Part shown: positions 6,561 through 13,882 of the stretch, piece by piece
Position numbering within the stretch: the first letter of the stretch is position 1
Layout of the letters: every line of letters begins with the position of its first letter
NCBI GenBank assembly: GCA_047975295.1
Contig: JBKEDH010000106.1
Coordinates: 1-14,016, forward strand
Length of the DNA: 14,016 nucleotides
Reading direction: 5' to 3'
Source of the DNA: JBKEDH01 sp047975295
GTDB lineage: Bacteria > Bacteroidota > Bacteroidia > Flavobacteriales > Flavobacteriaceae
Made by a program: the position numbers and the translations under genes
Notes under the pieces: model-generated
Databases searched by the model: none
Seen by the model: the letters and a program-made list of their open reading frames with translations, nothing else
What the model was told of the DNA's origin: nothing

Positions 6561-7788
6561 GAATACACATTTAACACTTTATATAACCAACAACGATAAT
6601 AAAGAAACCATTATCGAGCATGTGCGAAATGGTAGTTTTTTTAAGGAAACCTTAGGATTGAAAGGAGCGCTTTTTTCCGAAATCACTCTTAATAAATTCA
6701 TTAAGGAAGAGATGGTACATGGGCATTTTGATGTCGAGACCAATACCAAAAACAGCCTTAAAAATTCATCGGAAGGCGAACGCAAACAAGCCTTATTAAA
6801 CCATATTATAAATAGAAACCCCGAGTACATTATTCTCGATAATGTTTTTGGTAATTTGGATGTTGAAAATCAAAAACAATTAAGTGAAACCTTATGGGAT
6901 TTAAGTCGGCGAACTTGGCTTATCCAAATAACAAACAGACAACGAGATATCTTGCCGTTTATAAAAATGGTCTATAAAATAGAAAATAATGTGCCGGTTT
7001 TATTTGAGTATCCAGATTGTACAGTACCAAAAAAAAAGCATTTTATTGCCTCACTGCCTAAACCTTATAAACCGTTTGACAGCGAAATAAATCCCATTAT
7101 AAAATTTACCAATGTAAGTGTTGCTTACGGCAATCGTAAAATACTGAAAGACATTAGCTGGGGGATAAATGTTGGCGAATTTTGGCAGTTAATAGGACCT
7201 AACGGTTCTGGAAAAAGTACTATTTTAAGTATGGTTTTTGGTGATAACCCCAAAGCCTACGGGCAGGATATTGTTTTGTTTGGCAAAAAGAAAGGAACAG
7301 GGGAGAGCGTTTGGGACATAAAACAAAAGATTGGTTATTTTTCGTCGGAAATGTTGCGGGGGTTAACCCGTTTAGATTCCATAGGCAATATGATAGTCTC
7401 TGGTTTTTTCGATACGATAGGCTTGTATAGAACACCAACTAATCAACAGATAAAAATAGCCCAACAATGGTTACATGTTTTGAATATGTACAATATAAGA
7501 AAAAAAGATTTTCTATCGCTGTCTAACGGGCATCAACGTTTGGTTTTGATAGCACGTGCTATGGTAAAACATCCACCTTTATTGATTTTAGATGAACCTA
7601 CCAACGGACTTGACGATACCGATGCCGATTTATTTACAGAGCTAATCAATAAAATTGCCAAAGAAACCAATACTACAATTTTATATGTGTCCCACCGAAA
7701 AGAAGAAAAATTGCTCGATCCCGACTATGTATTCGAACTTTTGCCAACACAATCCGGTTCTGTAGGTAGATTTGTAGATATAGAATAG
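6559..7788 (+). CDS. double ABC ATPase, ModF/PhrA-like
   Basis: This 409-residue protein has two ATP-binding cassettes and no membrane segment, like ModF/PhrA-type proteins (annotated as molybdate or photorepair ATPases; their real role is unclear). The C-terminal cassette looks complete: Walker A GPNGSGKST at 213-221, signature LSNGHQR at 321-327, Walker B LLILDEP with D345-E346, D-loop GLDD, and the switch His379 in VSHR. The N-terminal half keeps a signature-like SSEGERKQ near residue 70 and a Walker B-like IILDNVFGNLD near 90, where Asn replaces the catalytic Glu. It has no Walker A, so it should not hydrolyse ATP. TTG at 6559 is the only usual start ahead of the first conserved residues; upstream lie only the T run and the kinase stop. 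The next internal ATG would remove about 50 residues. It is 21 bp after the kinase, so probably co-transcribed. No permease gene is nearby. Confidence 0.8.
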   Translation: MNTHLTLYITNNDNKETIIEHVRNGSFFKETLGLKGALFSEITLNKFIKEEMVHGHFDVETNTKNSLKNSSEGERKQALLNHIINRNPEYIILDNVFGNLDVENQKQLSETLWDLSRRTWLIQITNRQRDILPFIKMVYKIENNVPVLFEYPDCTVPKKKHFIASLPKPYKPFDSEINPIIKFTNVSVAYGNRKILKDISWGINVGEFWQLIGPNGSGKSTILSMVFGDNPKAYGQDIVLFGKKKGTGESVWDIKQKIGYFSSEMLRGLTRLDSIGNMIVSGFFDTIGLYRTPTNQQIKIAQQWLHVLNMYNIRKKDFLSLSNGHQRLVLIARAMVKHPPLLILDEPTNGLDDTDADLFTELINKIAKETNTTILYVSHRKEEKLLDPDYVFELLPTQSGSVGRFVDIE

Positions 7789-8116
7789 TTTTATTTCAAT
7801 TTAAGAAGTAGCTGCTTAGCCAAGGGTTATTTTGTATAGATTTTTTCTGTTTTGTGAGGCCTAACAGAATAGTAAAAAAAATAGCTCCCTTTTTTGTATG
7901 GTTTGTAGTTTTATCTAAGAAGCTTTCAAAGCCATCTTTACAAGAATTGGAAACAAAAACCGTTTGTGAGTTGATAAATTGTTGGCCATCGAACTAAAAT
8001 TAAGTTTTACTTCTTTGCTTTTTGTTGGACAATAAGCTTGCCTTCTTCAAAAAAAACAAAAACCTAAAGGTAAATTTTCGGTTTTGCATTATATTTGGCT
8101 ATTATCCAAGAGAAAT
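7789..8116. other. gene-free spacer between the ABC ATPase and the first DUF368 gene
   Basis: This 328-bp stretch contains no ORF with a credible start or recognised domain. TTCTGTT at 7845-7851 pairs with AACAGAA at 7863-7869, but no T run follows, so it is not a convincing terminator. On the minus strand, short open stretches of protein-like composition exist in different frames (for example one ending EEGKLIVQQKAKK). They could be decayed coding DNA, but none has a start codon and intact frame, so no gene is called. Confidence 0.5.
8090..8097 (+). promoter_or_regulatory. possible -7 promoter element for the DUF368-aroE operon
   Basis: TATATTTG at 8090-8097 matches TAnnTTTG exactly. A start of transcription near 8104 would give a leader of about a dozen bases to the ATG at 8117. 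No TTTG is found 17-23 bp upstream, so only half of the Bacteroidota promoter is present. Confidence 0.3.
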
Positions 8117-9037
8117 ATGCAAAGAAACCTAAAAGATTATATTGTTATTTTATTTAAAGGTCTGGCCATGGGTGCTGCCGATGCGGTTCCTGGAGTTTCG
8201 GGAGGAACAATCGCTTTTATTTCCGGTATTTACGAAGAACTTATACAGACCATAAGCAACATTAATTTAAGATTGTTTAAAACCCTGTTTTTGGGCGATA
8301 TAAAAACCTTTTGGAAAGACTTAAACGGAAATTTCTTGATGTCTTTATTAACGGGGATTCTATTAAGTTTTGTATCGTTTATGCGATTGGCCAAATATTT
8401 ATTGGAAAACCATCCCATTTTAATCTGGTCTTTCTTTTTCGGTTTAATTGTAGCAAGCATTTATTTTGTAGCAAAACAGATTACCAAGTGGCGTATATCG
8501 GTTGTTGTCGGCCTAATTGTGGGTGCGGTAGTTGCATATTATGTTACATCGTTACCATCGCTTGCCGAAAGCGATAACAGCCTATTTTTGTTTTTTGCAG
8601 GAGCAATTGCCATTTGTGCCATGATTTTACCGGGTATCTCAGGGTCTTTCATCTTAATAATATTGGGTGCCTACAAAACTTTAAGTGATGCCATTGCAAC
8701 ATTCGATTTTAAACGTATTGCCATATTTGCGTTGGGTGCCGTTGTAGGTTTACTAAGCTTTAGCCATTTTTTAAAGTGGTTGTTTAAAAACTACCATAAC
8801 ATGACGCTTGCCGTGCTTACCGGTTTTATTTTCGGTTCGTTGAACAAGGTCTGGCCATGGAAAGAAACACTGTCGTGGTACACCGACTCTAAAGGAATAG
8901 AACAGCCCTTGCTCCAAGAAAGCGTTTCACCTTTTTTATATTCGGGCGATAGTCAAATTATTTTTGCATTGGTGCTAATGGTTTTTGGGTTTTTAACTAT
9001 TTTTATTCTTGAAAAATTAGGAACCAAAAAACCGTAG
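8117..9037 (+). CDS. DUF368 membrane protein, undecaprenyl-phosphate translocase family (copy 1)
   Basis: This is a 306-residue polytopic membrane protein of the DUF368 family. Family members (PopT) have been shown to return undecaprenyl phosphate, the lipid carrier for wall and surface glycans, across the inner membrane. The N-terminal block KGLAMGAADAVPGVSGG at 14-30 is the family signature. A second related block, MILPGISGSF at 169-178, reflects the internal two-fold repeat. Hydrophobic stretches, about eight, run through the whole length between these blocks. The ATG at 8117 (MQRNLKDY) gives the usual short cytosolic lead before the first motif; a TTG at 8084 would add eleven residues with no family support. 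The stop codon is followed immediately by the ATG of a second DUF368 gene, and aroE overlaps that one, so the three form an operon. Substrate is inferred from the family. Confidence 0.9.
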   Translation: MQRNLKDYIVILFKGLAMGAADAVPGVSGGTIAFISGIYEELIQTISNINLRLFKTLFLGDIKTFWKDLNGNFLMSLLTGILLSFVSFMRLAKYLLENHPILIWSFFFGLIVASIYFVAKQITKWRISVVVGLIVGAVVAYYVTSLPSLAESDNSLFLFFAGAIAICAMILPGISGSFILIILGAYKTLSDAIATFDFKRIAIFALGAVVGLLSFSHFLKWLFKNYHNMTLAVLTGFIFGSLNKVWPWKETLSWYTDSKGIEQPLLQESVSPFLYSGDSQIIFALVLMVFGFLTIFILEKLGTKKP

Positions 9038-10060
9038 ATGCAAAGTACCAGAACGTTTAAAGACCGTTTTTTTCTTGTGTTAAAAGGACTTGCTATGGGA
9101 GCTGCCAATAAGGTTCCCGGTGTATCGGGGGGCGTTGTGGCATTTGTTGCGGGGTTTTACGAAGAATTTATCTATTCGTTAAAACGGATAAATGCTAAGG
9201 CCTTAAAATTATTGCTTAATGGACGTTTTAAAGGTTTTTACCATTATATAAACGGCCGTTTTTTATTATTGCTGTTTCTTGGTATGGTAGTAAGCTATTT
9301 TAGTGTATCTAAAGTGCTGGATTACCTTATAAAACATTACGAATTGTATGTTTGGAGTGTTTTTTTTGGGATGATAATAGGTTCCATATATTATATAAAC
9401 AAAGATTTTAAAGATTGGAACTACAAAACGTATCTATCTCTTGCCCTTGGTATTTTGGCAGGTTTAAGTATTAGTTTTTTAAGTCCGGCCAAGGAAAACG
9501 ATAATCTTTGGTTTGTATTTTTTTGTGGTATTATAAGTGTTTCGGGAATGACCTTGCCCGGTTTTTCAGGATCTTTTATTTTAATCTTGTTAGGTAATTA
9601 TGTGCTTTTGTTGGTCGATTCGGTCAATGCTCTGTACGATACGTTTTCGGAAATTTTTCGGGGCGATTTCGGGTTTGTGCAAAATGTAGAACGTATTAGG
9701 CTCCTAAAAGTATTGGTTGTATTCACGTTGGGTTCTATAACAGGATTGGTAACGTTTTCGCACGTATTGAGCTATATTTTAAAATATTATAAAAGCATAA
9801 CCATTTCGGCTATAATTGGTTTTATAGTTGGTTCGTTGGGTGTGGTTTGGCCCTGGAAGGAATCGGTATATAAACTAACCGAAAATGGTAATGTAATGGT
9901 AGATTCTGGAGGAGGGAAGGTTATACAGAATTACAGGCGTTATATCCCAGAGTTAAATACCGAGACCTATTATGCCTTAGCTTATATAATTTTGGGTATT
10001 ACCATTGTATTGGCTTTGGAGTATTACGGACAAAAAACAAGGAAAATAAAAAATGAATAG
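9038..10060 (+). CDS. DUF368 membrane protein, undecaprenyl-phosphate translocase family (copy 2)
   Basis: This is a 340-residue paralogue of the preceding gene, starting on the base after its stop codon. Both signature blocks are present: KGLAMGAANKVPGVSGG at 16-32 and MTLPGFSGSF at 171-180. The two copies align over their entire length but are clearly diverged, so the duplication is old. The copy-1 Asp22 in GAAD is Asn24 here, a non-conservative loss of charge within the signature. This copy is longer, with extra residues in a loop after about 195 (ALYDTFSEIFRGDFGFVQNV) and a hydrophilic stretch before the last membrane segment. Its final eight bases overlap the start of aroE (ATGAATAG at 10053-10060), implying translational coupling. 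The two copies may work as a pair or handle different polyprenyl carriers; the sequence does not decide. Confidence 0.9.
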   Translation: MQSTRTFKDRFFLVLKGLAMGAANKVPGVSGGVVAFVAGFYEEFIYSLKRINAKALKLLLNGRFKGFYHYINGRFLLLLFLGMVVSYFSVSKVLDYLIKHYELYVWSVFFGMIIGSIYYINKDFKDWNYKTYLSLALGILAGLSISFLSPAKENDNLWFVFFCGIISVSGMTLPGFSGSFILILLGNYVLLLVDSVNALYDTFSEIFRGDFGFVQNVERIRLLKVLVVFTLGSITGLVTFSHVLSYILKYYKSITISAIIGFIVGSLGVVWPWKESVYKLTENGNVMVDSGGGKVIQNYRRYIPELNTETYYALAYIILGITIVLALEYYGQKTRKIKNE

Positions 10061-10790
10061 ATTAGGACTACTCGGTAAAAATATTTCGTATTCGTTTTCA
10101 AGAGCGTATTTTAAAGAAAAGTTTGAAAAGGAAAACATAACCGATACCACATACGAAAACTTCGATATTCAATCTATCGATGCATTTCCTTTAGTATTAA
10201 AAACCAAAGGATTAAAAGGACTAAATGTTACCATACCGTATAAGGAAGCCGTTATTCCTTATCTTGATAAAATCAATAAAAAAGCAAAAGCTATTGGAGC
10301 CGTAAATACCATTAAAATTACCAAAAAAGGTAAGTTGGTGGGGTATAACACCGATTATTACGGATTTAAAAAATCGCTAAAACCACTGTTAAAACCACAC
10401 CATAAGCAAGCATTGATATTGGGTACAGGAGGAGCAAGCAAAGCCGTTGCTTATAGTTTAAAACAGTTAGGAATAGCTTATAGTTACGTGTCCCGAACTG
10501 CATCAAATCGAGTTAATTTTGTATATCGGGATTTAAACGAAACTATTATCGGCAACCATCAAATTATTATAAACTGTACACCTTTGGGTACTTTTCCAAA
10601 TGTGGACAATTGTCCCGACATTCCGTATTCGGGTATTACCGACAAACATGTTCTTTACGATTTAATCTATAATCCAGAAGAAACTACCTTTTTAAAAAAT
10701 GGTAGGCAGCATAATGCCCAAACCATAAATGGCATTAAAATGCTGAAATTTCAGGCAGAAAAAGCATGGAAAATTTGGGGAACAGTATAA
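10053..10790 (+). CDS. aroE: shikimate dehydrogenase (NADP+)
   Basis: This enzyme reduces 3-dehydroshikimate to shikimate with NADPH in aromatic amino acid synthesis. The N-terminal substrate domain has the shikimate-binding SYSFS at 12-16, then NVTIPYKE at 58-65 with the catalytic Lys64. AIGAVNTI gives Asn85, and GYNTDYYG gives the catalytic Asp101. The nucleotide domain carries LGTGGASKAV from 123, followed by VSRTAS, the loop that usually contacts the NADP phosphate. NCTPLGTFPN and DLIYNPEET are the standard closing motifs. At 245 residues it is slightly short for AroE but nothing essential is missing. The start overlaps the end of the second DUF368 gene by eight bases, so translation is probably coupled. 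No other shikimate-pathway gene is in the window; placement behind membrane lipid-carrier genes looks like shared transcription rather than shared function. Confidence 0.96.
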   Translation: MNRLGLLGKNISYSFSRAYFKEKFEKENITDTTYENFDIQSIDAFPLVLKTKGLKGLNVTIPYKEAVIPYLDKINKKAKAIGAVNTIKITKKGKLVGYNTDYYGFKKSLKPLLKPHHKQALILGTGGASKAVAYSLKQLGIAYSYVSRTASNRVNFVYRDLNETIIGNHQIIINCTPLGTFPNVDNCPDIPYSGITDKHVLYDLIYNPEETTFLKNGRQHNAQTINGIKMLKFQAEKAWKIWGTV

Positions 10791-10836
10791 ATAACCGTTT
10801 TACCTGCTTTTATTTTGTCCATCGGGCTTAAATTTC

Positions 10837-10867
10837 TTTGTAAATACTTTACTTGTTAGTATATTTA
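10837..10867 (+). promoter_or_regulatory. Bacteroidota-type promoter for the DUF349 gene
   Basis: TTTG at 10837-10840 is followed after exactly 19 bp by TATATTTA at 10860-10867. This matches the TTTG-N19-TAnnTTTG pattern except for the last base. Transcription would begin near 10874, giving a leader of roughly 30 nt to the ATG at 10903. It is the best promoter match in the window and marks the DUF349 gene as a separate unit from aroE. Confidence 0.6.
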
Positions 10868-10902
10868 ACAAAAATTGTTGTACGAACCTTAACATTTAAA
10901 AG

Positions 10903-12897
10903 ATGTCCGATAAAAATATCCCACCCAGCGCAGAAGAAAACAAGGCTAACGAAAATGTTGAACATTCTAATATAAATGTTCCCGAAAATGCGAGTGTCCA
11001 GCCTGTGTCGAACCCTGTAGAGCCTGAAGCTTTGGAAACAGTAGAGTCTTCCAATACAGAGATGTTGCAGGAAAGCGATACCTCTGCCAATACAGATGAA
11101 AATGATGAGGTTTTAAATGAAATAGACGAATCGAATGCCGAAGATGCCGAAGACGAAGGCAATAAAGAGCGCCATAAAATAGAAGTTAAGGATTACGATA
11201 CCATGTCGTTAGAGGCTCTTGCCATCGAATTGGAACGTTTACTTAAAAACGAAAAGGTACAGGCCATTAAATCACATATCGATGCCATTAATAATGAGTT
11301 TAAAACAAAATTTCAGGCCTTAATAGACGAAAAGAAAGAGGATTTTTTAAGCGATGGTGGCAACGAAATAGATTTTTACTATTCCTCGCCCGTACAAAAA
11401 CGTTACAAAGCAGCTTACAGAGAATATAGAAAACGCTTAAACGACCACTATCAAAATATAGAAAAGAACCTTAAACAGAATTTAACCGATAAGCTCGAAA
11501 TAATCGAAGAGCTAAAAGGTTTGATAAATGTAGAAGAAAACATAAACACAACCTACAAGCATTTTAAAGAACTACAGGAACGTTGGCGTAACACAGGACC
11601 GGTACCAAGGGATAAATATAACAATGCATGGAACAGCTACCACCACCATGTAGAAATGTTTTATGATTTCTTGGATCTTAATCGGGATTTACGCGATTTG
11701 GATTTTAAGCACAATTTAGAAACAAAGCTTAAAATTATAGAACGTGCCGAAACATTGGCGCAGGACGAGGATGTTTTACGAGCTTTTAGAGAGTTACAGG
11801 AGCTCCATAAAATGTGGAAGGAAGAATTGGGTCCCGTAGCAAGAGAACACCGCGAGGAAATATGGGAAAGATTTAAAAATGCCACAAAAACCATAAACGA
11901 CAGACGTAAACTCTATTATCTGGAAATAGATAAGGTTTACGAAAAAAACTTAGAAAAAAAATTAGATATAATAGCGCATATAAAAGCAGTAAGCGATAAA
12001 CAGAGCCATTCGCACCATGCATGGCAAAACAAGATAAAGGAAGTAGAAGCCTTGCGGGAAGACTTTTTTAATGCGGGGAAAGTACCTATAAAATCCAATG
12101 AGGAAACTTGGGCAAAATTTAAGGATGCCGTAAGAACTTTTAACCGTAGTAAAAATGCGTTTTATAAAGGACTTAAAAGAGAACAATACACCAATCTTGA
12201 AAAGAAATTGGAATTGATTAAAATTGCGGAGGATAATAAAGAAAGTGAAGATTTTGAAGCAACAACACCGCTAATGAAAAAAATCCAAAGTGATTGGAAA
12301 AAAATAGGCCATGTGCCAAGAAAAGACAGCGATAAGATATGGAAACGTTTTAAGGCGGCCTGTAATGCCTATTTCGACAAATTACATGCGTTAAAAAATA
12401 ATGCCAACAAAGAATATTTAGAAGCCTTTAACAAAAAGATAGAACTTTTAAATACCGTTAAGGCATTCGAGTTGAGCGGTAATAAAGAACAAGATATCGA
12501 AACTATAAAGGGCTACATTAATAATTGGCGCAATATAGGGCGTGTACCTAACGATAAACGGTATGTAGAAGGCAAATTTAACAAGGCTATCGAAGATGTA
12601 TTGACCAACTTGGATATCGATAAAAACGATGTCGAAATGATTAAGTATGAAAACAAGTTAGAAAGCATAGCTACTACCGAAAACACAAGAGATTTAGATA
12701 ACGAGCGTATATTTATACGTAAAAAAATAGAAGAGACCAAAGCACAAATAAACCAATTGGAAAACAATTTACAGTTTTTTACCAATGTAGATGAAAACAA
12801 TCCATTAGTAAAAGAAGTACTTAAAAATATAGAAACCCATAAGGAATCGTTACAATTATGGGAAACCAAGCTAAGTAAAATCAAGGAACTTTATTAA
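10903..12897 (+). CDS. DUF349 repeat protein, cytoplasmic coiled-coil
   Basis: The product has 664 residues, with no signal peptide and no membrane segment. Residues 1 to ~88 are an acidic, Asn/Glu/Ser-rich, probably disordered tail. From ~165 onward the protein is built of DUF349 repeats, each with a W-R/K-x-x-G-x-V/P-P motif followed by a helix containing WxxF. Clear repeats begin near residues 223 (LQERWRNTGPVPRDKYNNAW), 297, 377, 458 (IQSDWKKIGHVPRKDSDKIW) and 535. Spacing is therefore 74-81 residues; a degenerate repeat without the Trp motif precedes them near 150-200. The last ~60 residues form a coiled coil (IEETKAQINQLENNLQ). The repeats are alpha-helical and highly charged. The family's function is not established; nucleic-acid or ribosome-linked roles have been suggested, and nothing here settles it. 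It has its own promoter and a weak AT-only hairpin downstream. Confidence 0.9.
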   Translation: MSDKNIPPSAEENKANENVEHSNINVPENASVQPVSNPVEPEALETVESSNTEMLQESDTSANTDENDEVLNEIDESNAEDAEDEGNKERHKIEVKDYDTMSLEALAIELERLLKNEKVQAIKSHIDAINNEFKTKFQALIDEKKEDFLSDGGNEIDFYYSSPVQKRYKAAYREYRKRLNDHYQNIEKNLKQNLTDKLEIIEELKGLINVEENINTTYKHFKELQERWRNTGPVPRDKYNNAWNSYHHHVEMFYDFLDLNRDLRDLDFKHNLETKLKIIERAETLAQDEDVLRAFRELQELHKMWKEELGPVAREHREEIWERFKNATKTINDRRKLYYLEIDKVYEKNLEKKLDIIAHIKAVSDKQSHSHHAWQNKIKEVEALREDFFNAGKVPIKSNEETWAKFKDAVRTFNRSKNAFYKGLKREQYTNLEKKLELIKIAEDNKESEDFEATTPLMKKIQSDWKKIGHVPRKDSDKIWKRFKAACNAYFDKLHALKNNANKEYLEAFNKKIELLNTVKAFELSGNKEQDIETIKGYINNWRNIGRVPNDKRYVEGKFNKAIEDVLTNLDIDKNDVEMIKYENKLESIATTENTRDLDNERIFIRKKIEETKAQINQLENNLQFFTNVDENNPLVKEVLKNIETHKESLQLWETKLSKIKELY

Positions 12898-13181
12898 AAG
12901 GAGTAAATTTTCATAAATTTTTTTGGTCTATCCATAATTTTGTGTTTTAAGGAAAACAAATTTCAAAATATACAGATTAAAAAAGGGTTTATAGCTCAGC
13001 TTATCGGGAAAGCAGATATACAATCCAATTGTAAATTTATCTCCATTTATATCGTATTTTCTTCCATTTTTGCTACTGGTTTTGGTGAGTGTTTTTCAAT
13101 ATTGGAACGAGACTTTTTAAGTATATTCAATAGTTAGCGGTAATTTTGAAGATTAGCTGTATGAAAAGTAAATAAAAATAT
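12898..13181. other. AT-rich spacer without a convincing gene
   Basis: AAATTT repeated around TCAT and followed by T bases just after the DUF349 stop may act as a weak terminator. TACAAT at 13019-13024 pairs with ATTGTA at 13028-13033 around CCA. An open frame at 12940-13137 has no ATG (it would start at TTG) and no recognisable domain. Base composition becomes more irregular from here on, suggesting the change from core to accessory sequence. Confidence 0.4.
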
Positions 13182-13586
13182 ATGAAAAATAAAGTTTATT
13201 GTGTTCATAATTATTGGGACAACACTATTTTGGAAGGTGTTGCGGACTTTAACAATAAACCCTATTTTTTTGAGTGTATTTTTAGTGACTTAAATGACGA
13301 TTGGACAAATGAATATATTCTTACACTATTTACAAATGATATTTTCTCTTTAGAAATATCAAATTGGAAATATTGGCTTCATTGGCTAACTCAAAAATCT
13401 ATTCCACACCCAGTCAACTATGCTGAGCAAAGATTAAATGAAAGCTTTGAAAGCATCTCAAAAAATAAAATGAATTATGAAGAATGGGAAAATGCTGAAA
13501 AATATTATCAAAATAATATAATAATCAAAAACTATTTGAAAACCGAAGTTGTAAAAATTAAACTGAACGGACTTTTCAGTGGGTAA
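13182..13586 (+). CDS. small soluble protein of unknown function, possibly truncated by an in-frame stop
   Basis: I do not recognise the family. The 134-residue product is soluble, rich in aromatic residues (WKYWLHWL near 62-69, many Tyr and Phe) and in Asn, with no signal peptide or membrane segment. It begins MKNKVYCVHNYWDNTILEGV, a strand-turn-strand pattern, then has a W/Y-rich helix and the motif KSIPHPVNYAEQRL. Beyond the TAA at 13584-13586 the same frame stays open for 17 codons, reading INGTDTFVEWNEIKSKK, to a TGA at 13638-13640. That extension looks like a natural final beta strand, so the TAA may be a recent nonsense mutation or the annotated end may be short. Codon use and AT content differ from the upstream core genes. 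It sits alone between spacer DNA and a structured element next to an XRE regulator, a setting common for accessory orphan or immunity-like genes; that is only suggestive. Confidence 0.7.
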   Translation: MKNKVYCVHNYWDNTILEGVADFNNKPYFFECIFSDLNDDWTNEYILTLFTNDIFSLEISNWKYWLHWLTQKSIPHPVNYAEQRLNESFESISKNKMNYEEWENAEKYYQNNIIIKNYLKTEVVKIKLNGLFSG

Positions 13587-13646
13587 ATCAATGGGACGGA
13601 CACTTTTGTAGAATGGAACGAGATAAAAAGCAAGAAGTGAAAACTA

Positions 13647-13791
13647 CCGCCAACACGGGTTTTGCGTCAGGCGGGGTGAAGTGCAAAATTCAACAGCAGT
13701 TTTTCAAATAAACTTTAGTAATAATATTGGCTTTTGCCGAAGCTAAACCCAACCGCTGAAAAACCAAAAGAGCTTTCACTTCCCCACCGCC
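13647..13791. repeat. long imperfect inverted-repeat element with alternative pairings
   Basis: From 13670 to 13791 nested matching segments can form one long stem: GGCGG 13670-13674 with CCGCC 13787-13791, GAAGTG 13678-13683 with CACTTC 13777-13782, GTTTTTCA 13699-13706 with TGAAAAAC 13757-13764, and TTTAG 13714-13718 with CTAAA 13743-13747. The tip is GGC-TTTT-GCC at 13729-13738. An additional CCGCC at 13647-13651 can pair with the same GGCGG, so two exclusive folds exist. The GC content is clearly above the surroundings. It contains no ORF on the plus strand and lies just upstream of the XRE gene's promoter-like site. It resembles a structured intergenic repeat, not an integron attC, because the RYYYAAC/GTTRRRY core sites are absent. 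Confidence 0.65.
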
Positions 13792-13813
13792 ACCCGAAAA
13801 TAATTTGACTAAC

Positions 13814-13847
13814 TTGAGATAAAAACTGCAAATTATTAATACATTTG
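13814..13847 (+). promoter_or_regulatory. possible Bacteroidota-type promoter for the XRE regulator
   Basis: TACATTTG at 13840-13847 matches TAnnTTTG exactly, and a TTG at 13814-13816 lies 23 bp upstream, the upper end of the usual spacing. Transcription from about 13854 would give a leader of some 30 nt to the ATG at 13883. Confidence 0.45.
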
Positions 13848-13882
13848 CTAAAAATAGGTCAAACCATAATTTAATTAATAAA

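Noticed and set aside
8084..8116. Upstream TTG start for the first DUF368 gene
   Set aside because: The extra eleven residues are not part of the family pattern, the ATG at 8117 is well placed, and the TTG would precede the candidate -7 element.
12990..13045. tRNA-like start (TATAGCTCAGCTTATCGGG resembling a D arm)
   Set aside because: No matching acceptor stem, no T-arm GGTTCRA block and no proper anticodon stem; the small hairpin nearby has a 3-nt loop.
12940..13137. Open frame of 65 codons downstream of the DUF349 gene
   Set aside because: It would need a TTG start, has no known motif or neighbour link, and the region shows no coding bias.
13647..13791. Integron attC site
   Set aside because: The element has long inverted symmetry, but the RYYYAAC and GTTRRRY core sites are not at its ends and no integrase is visible.
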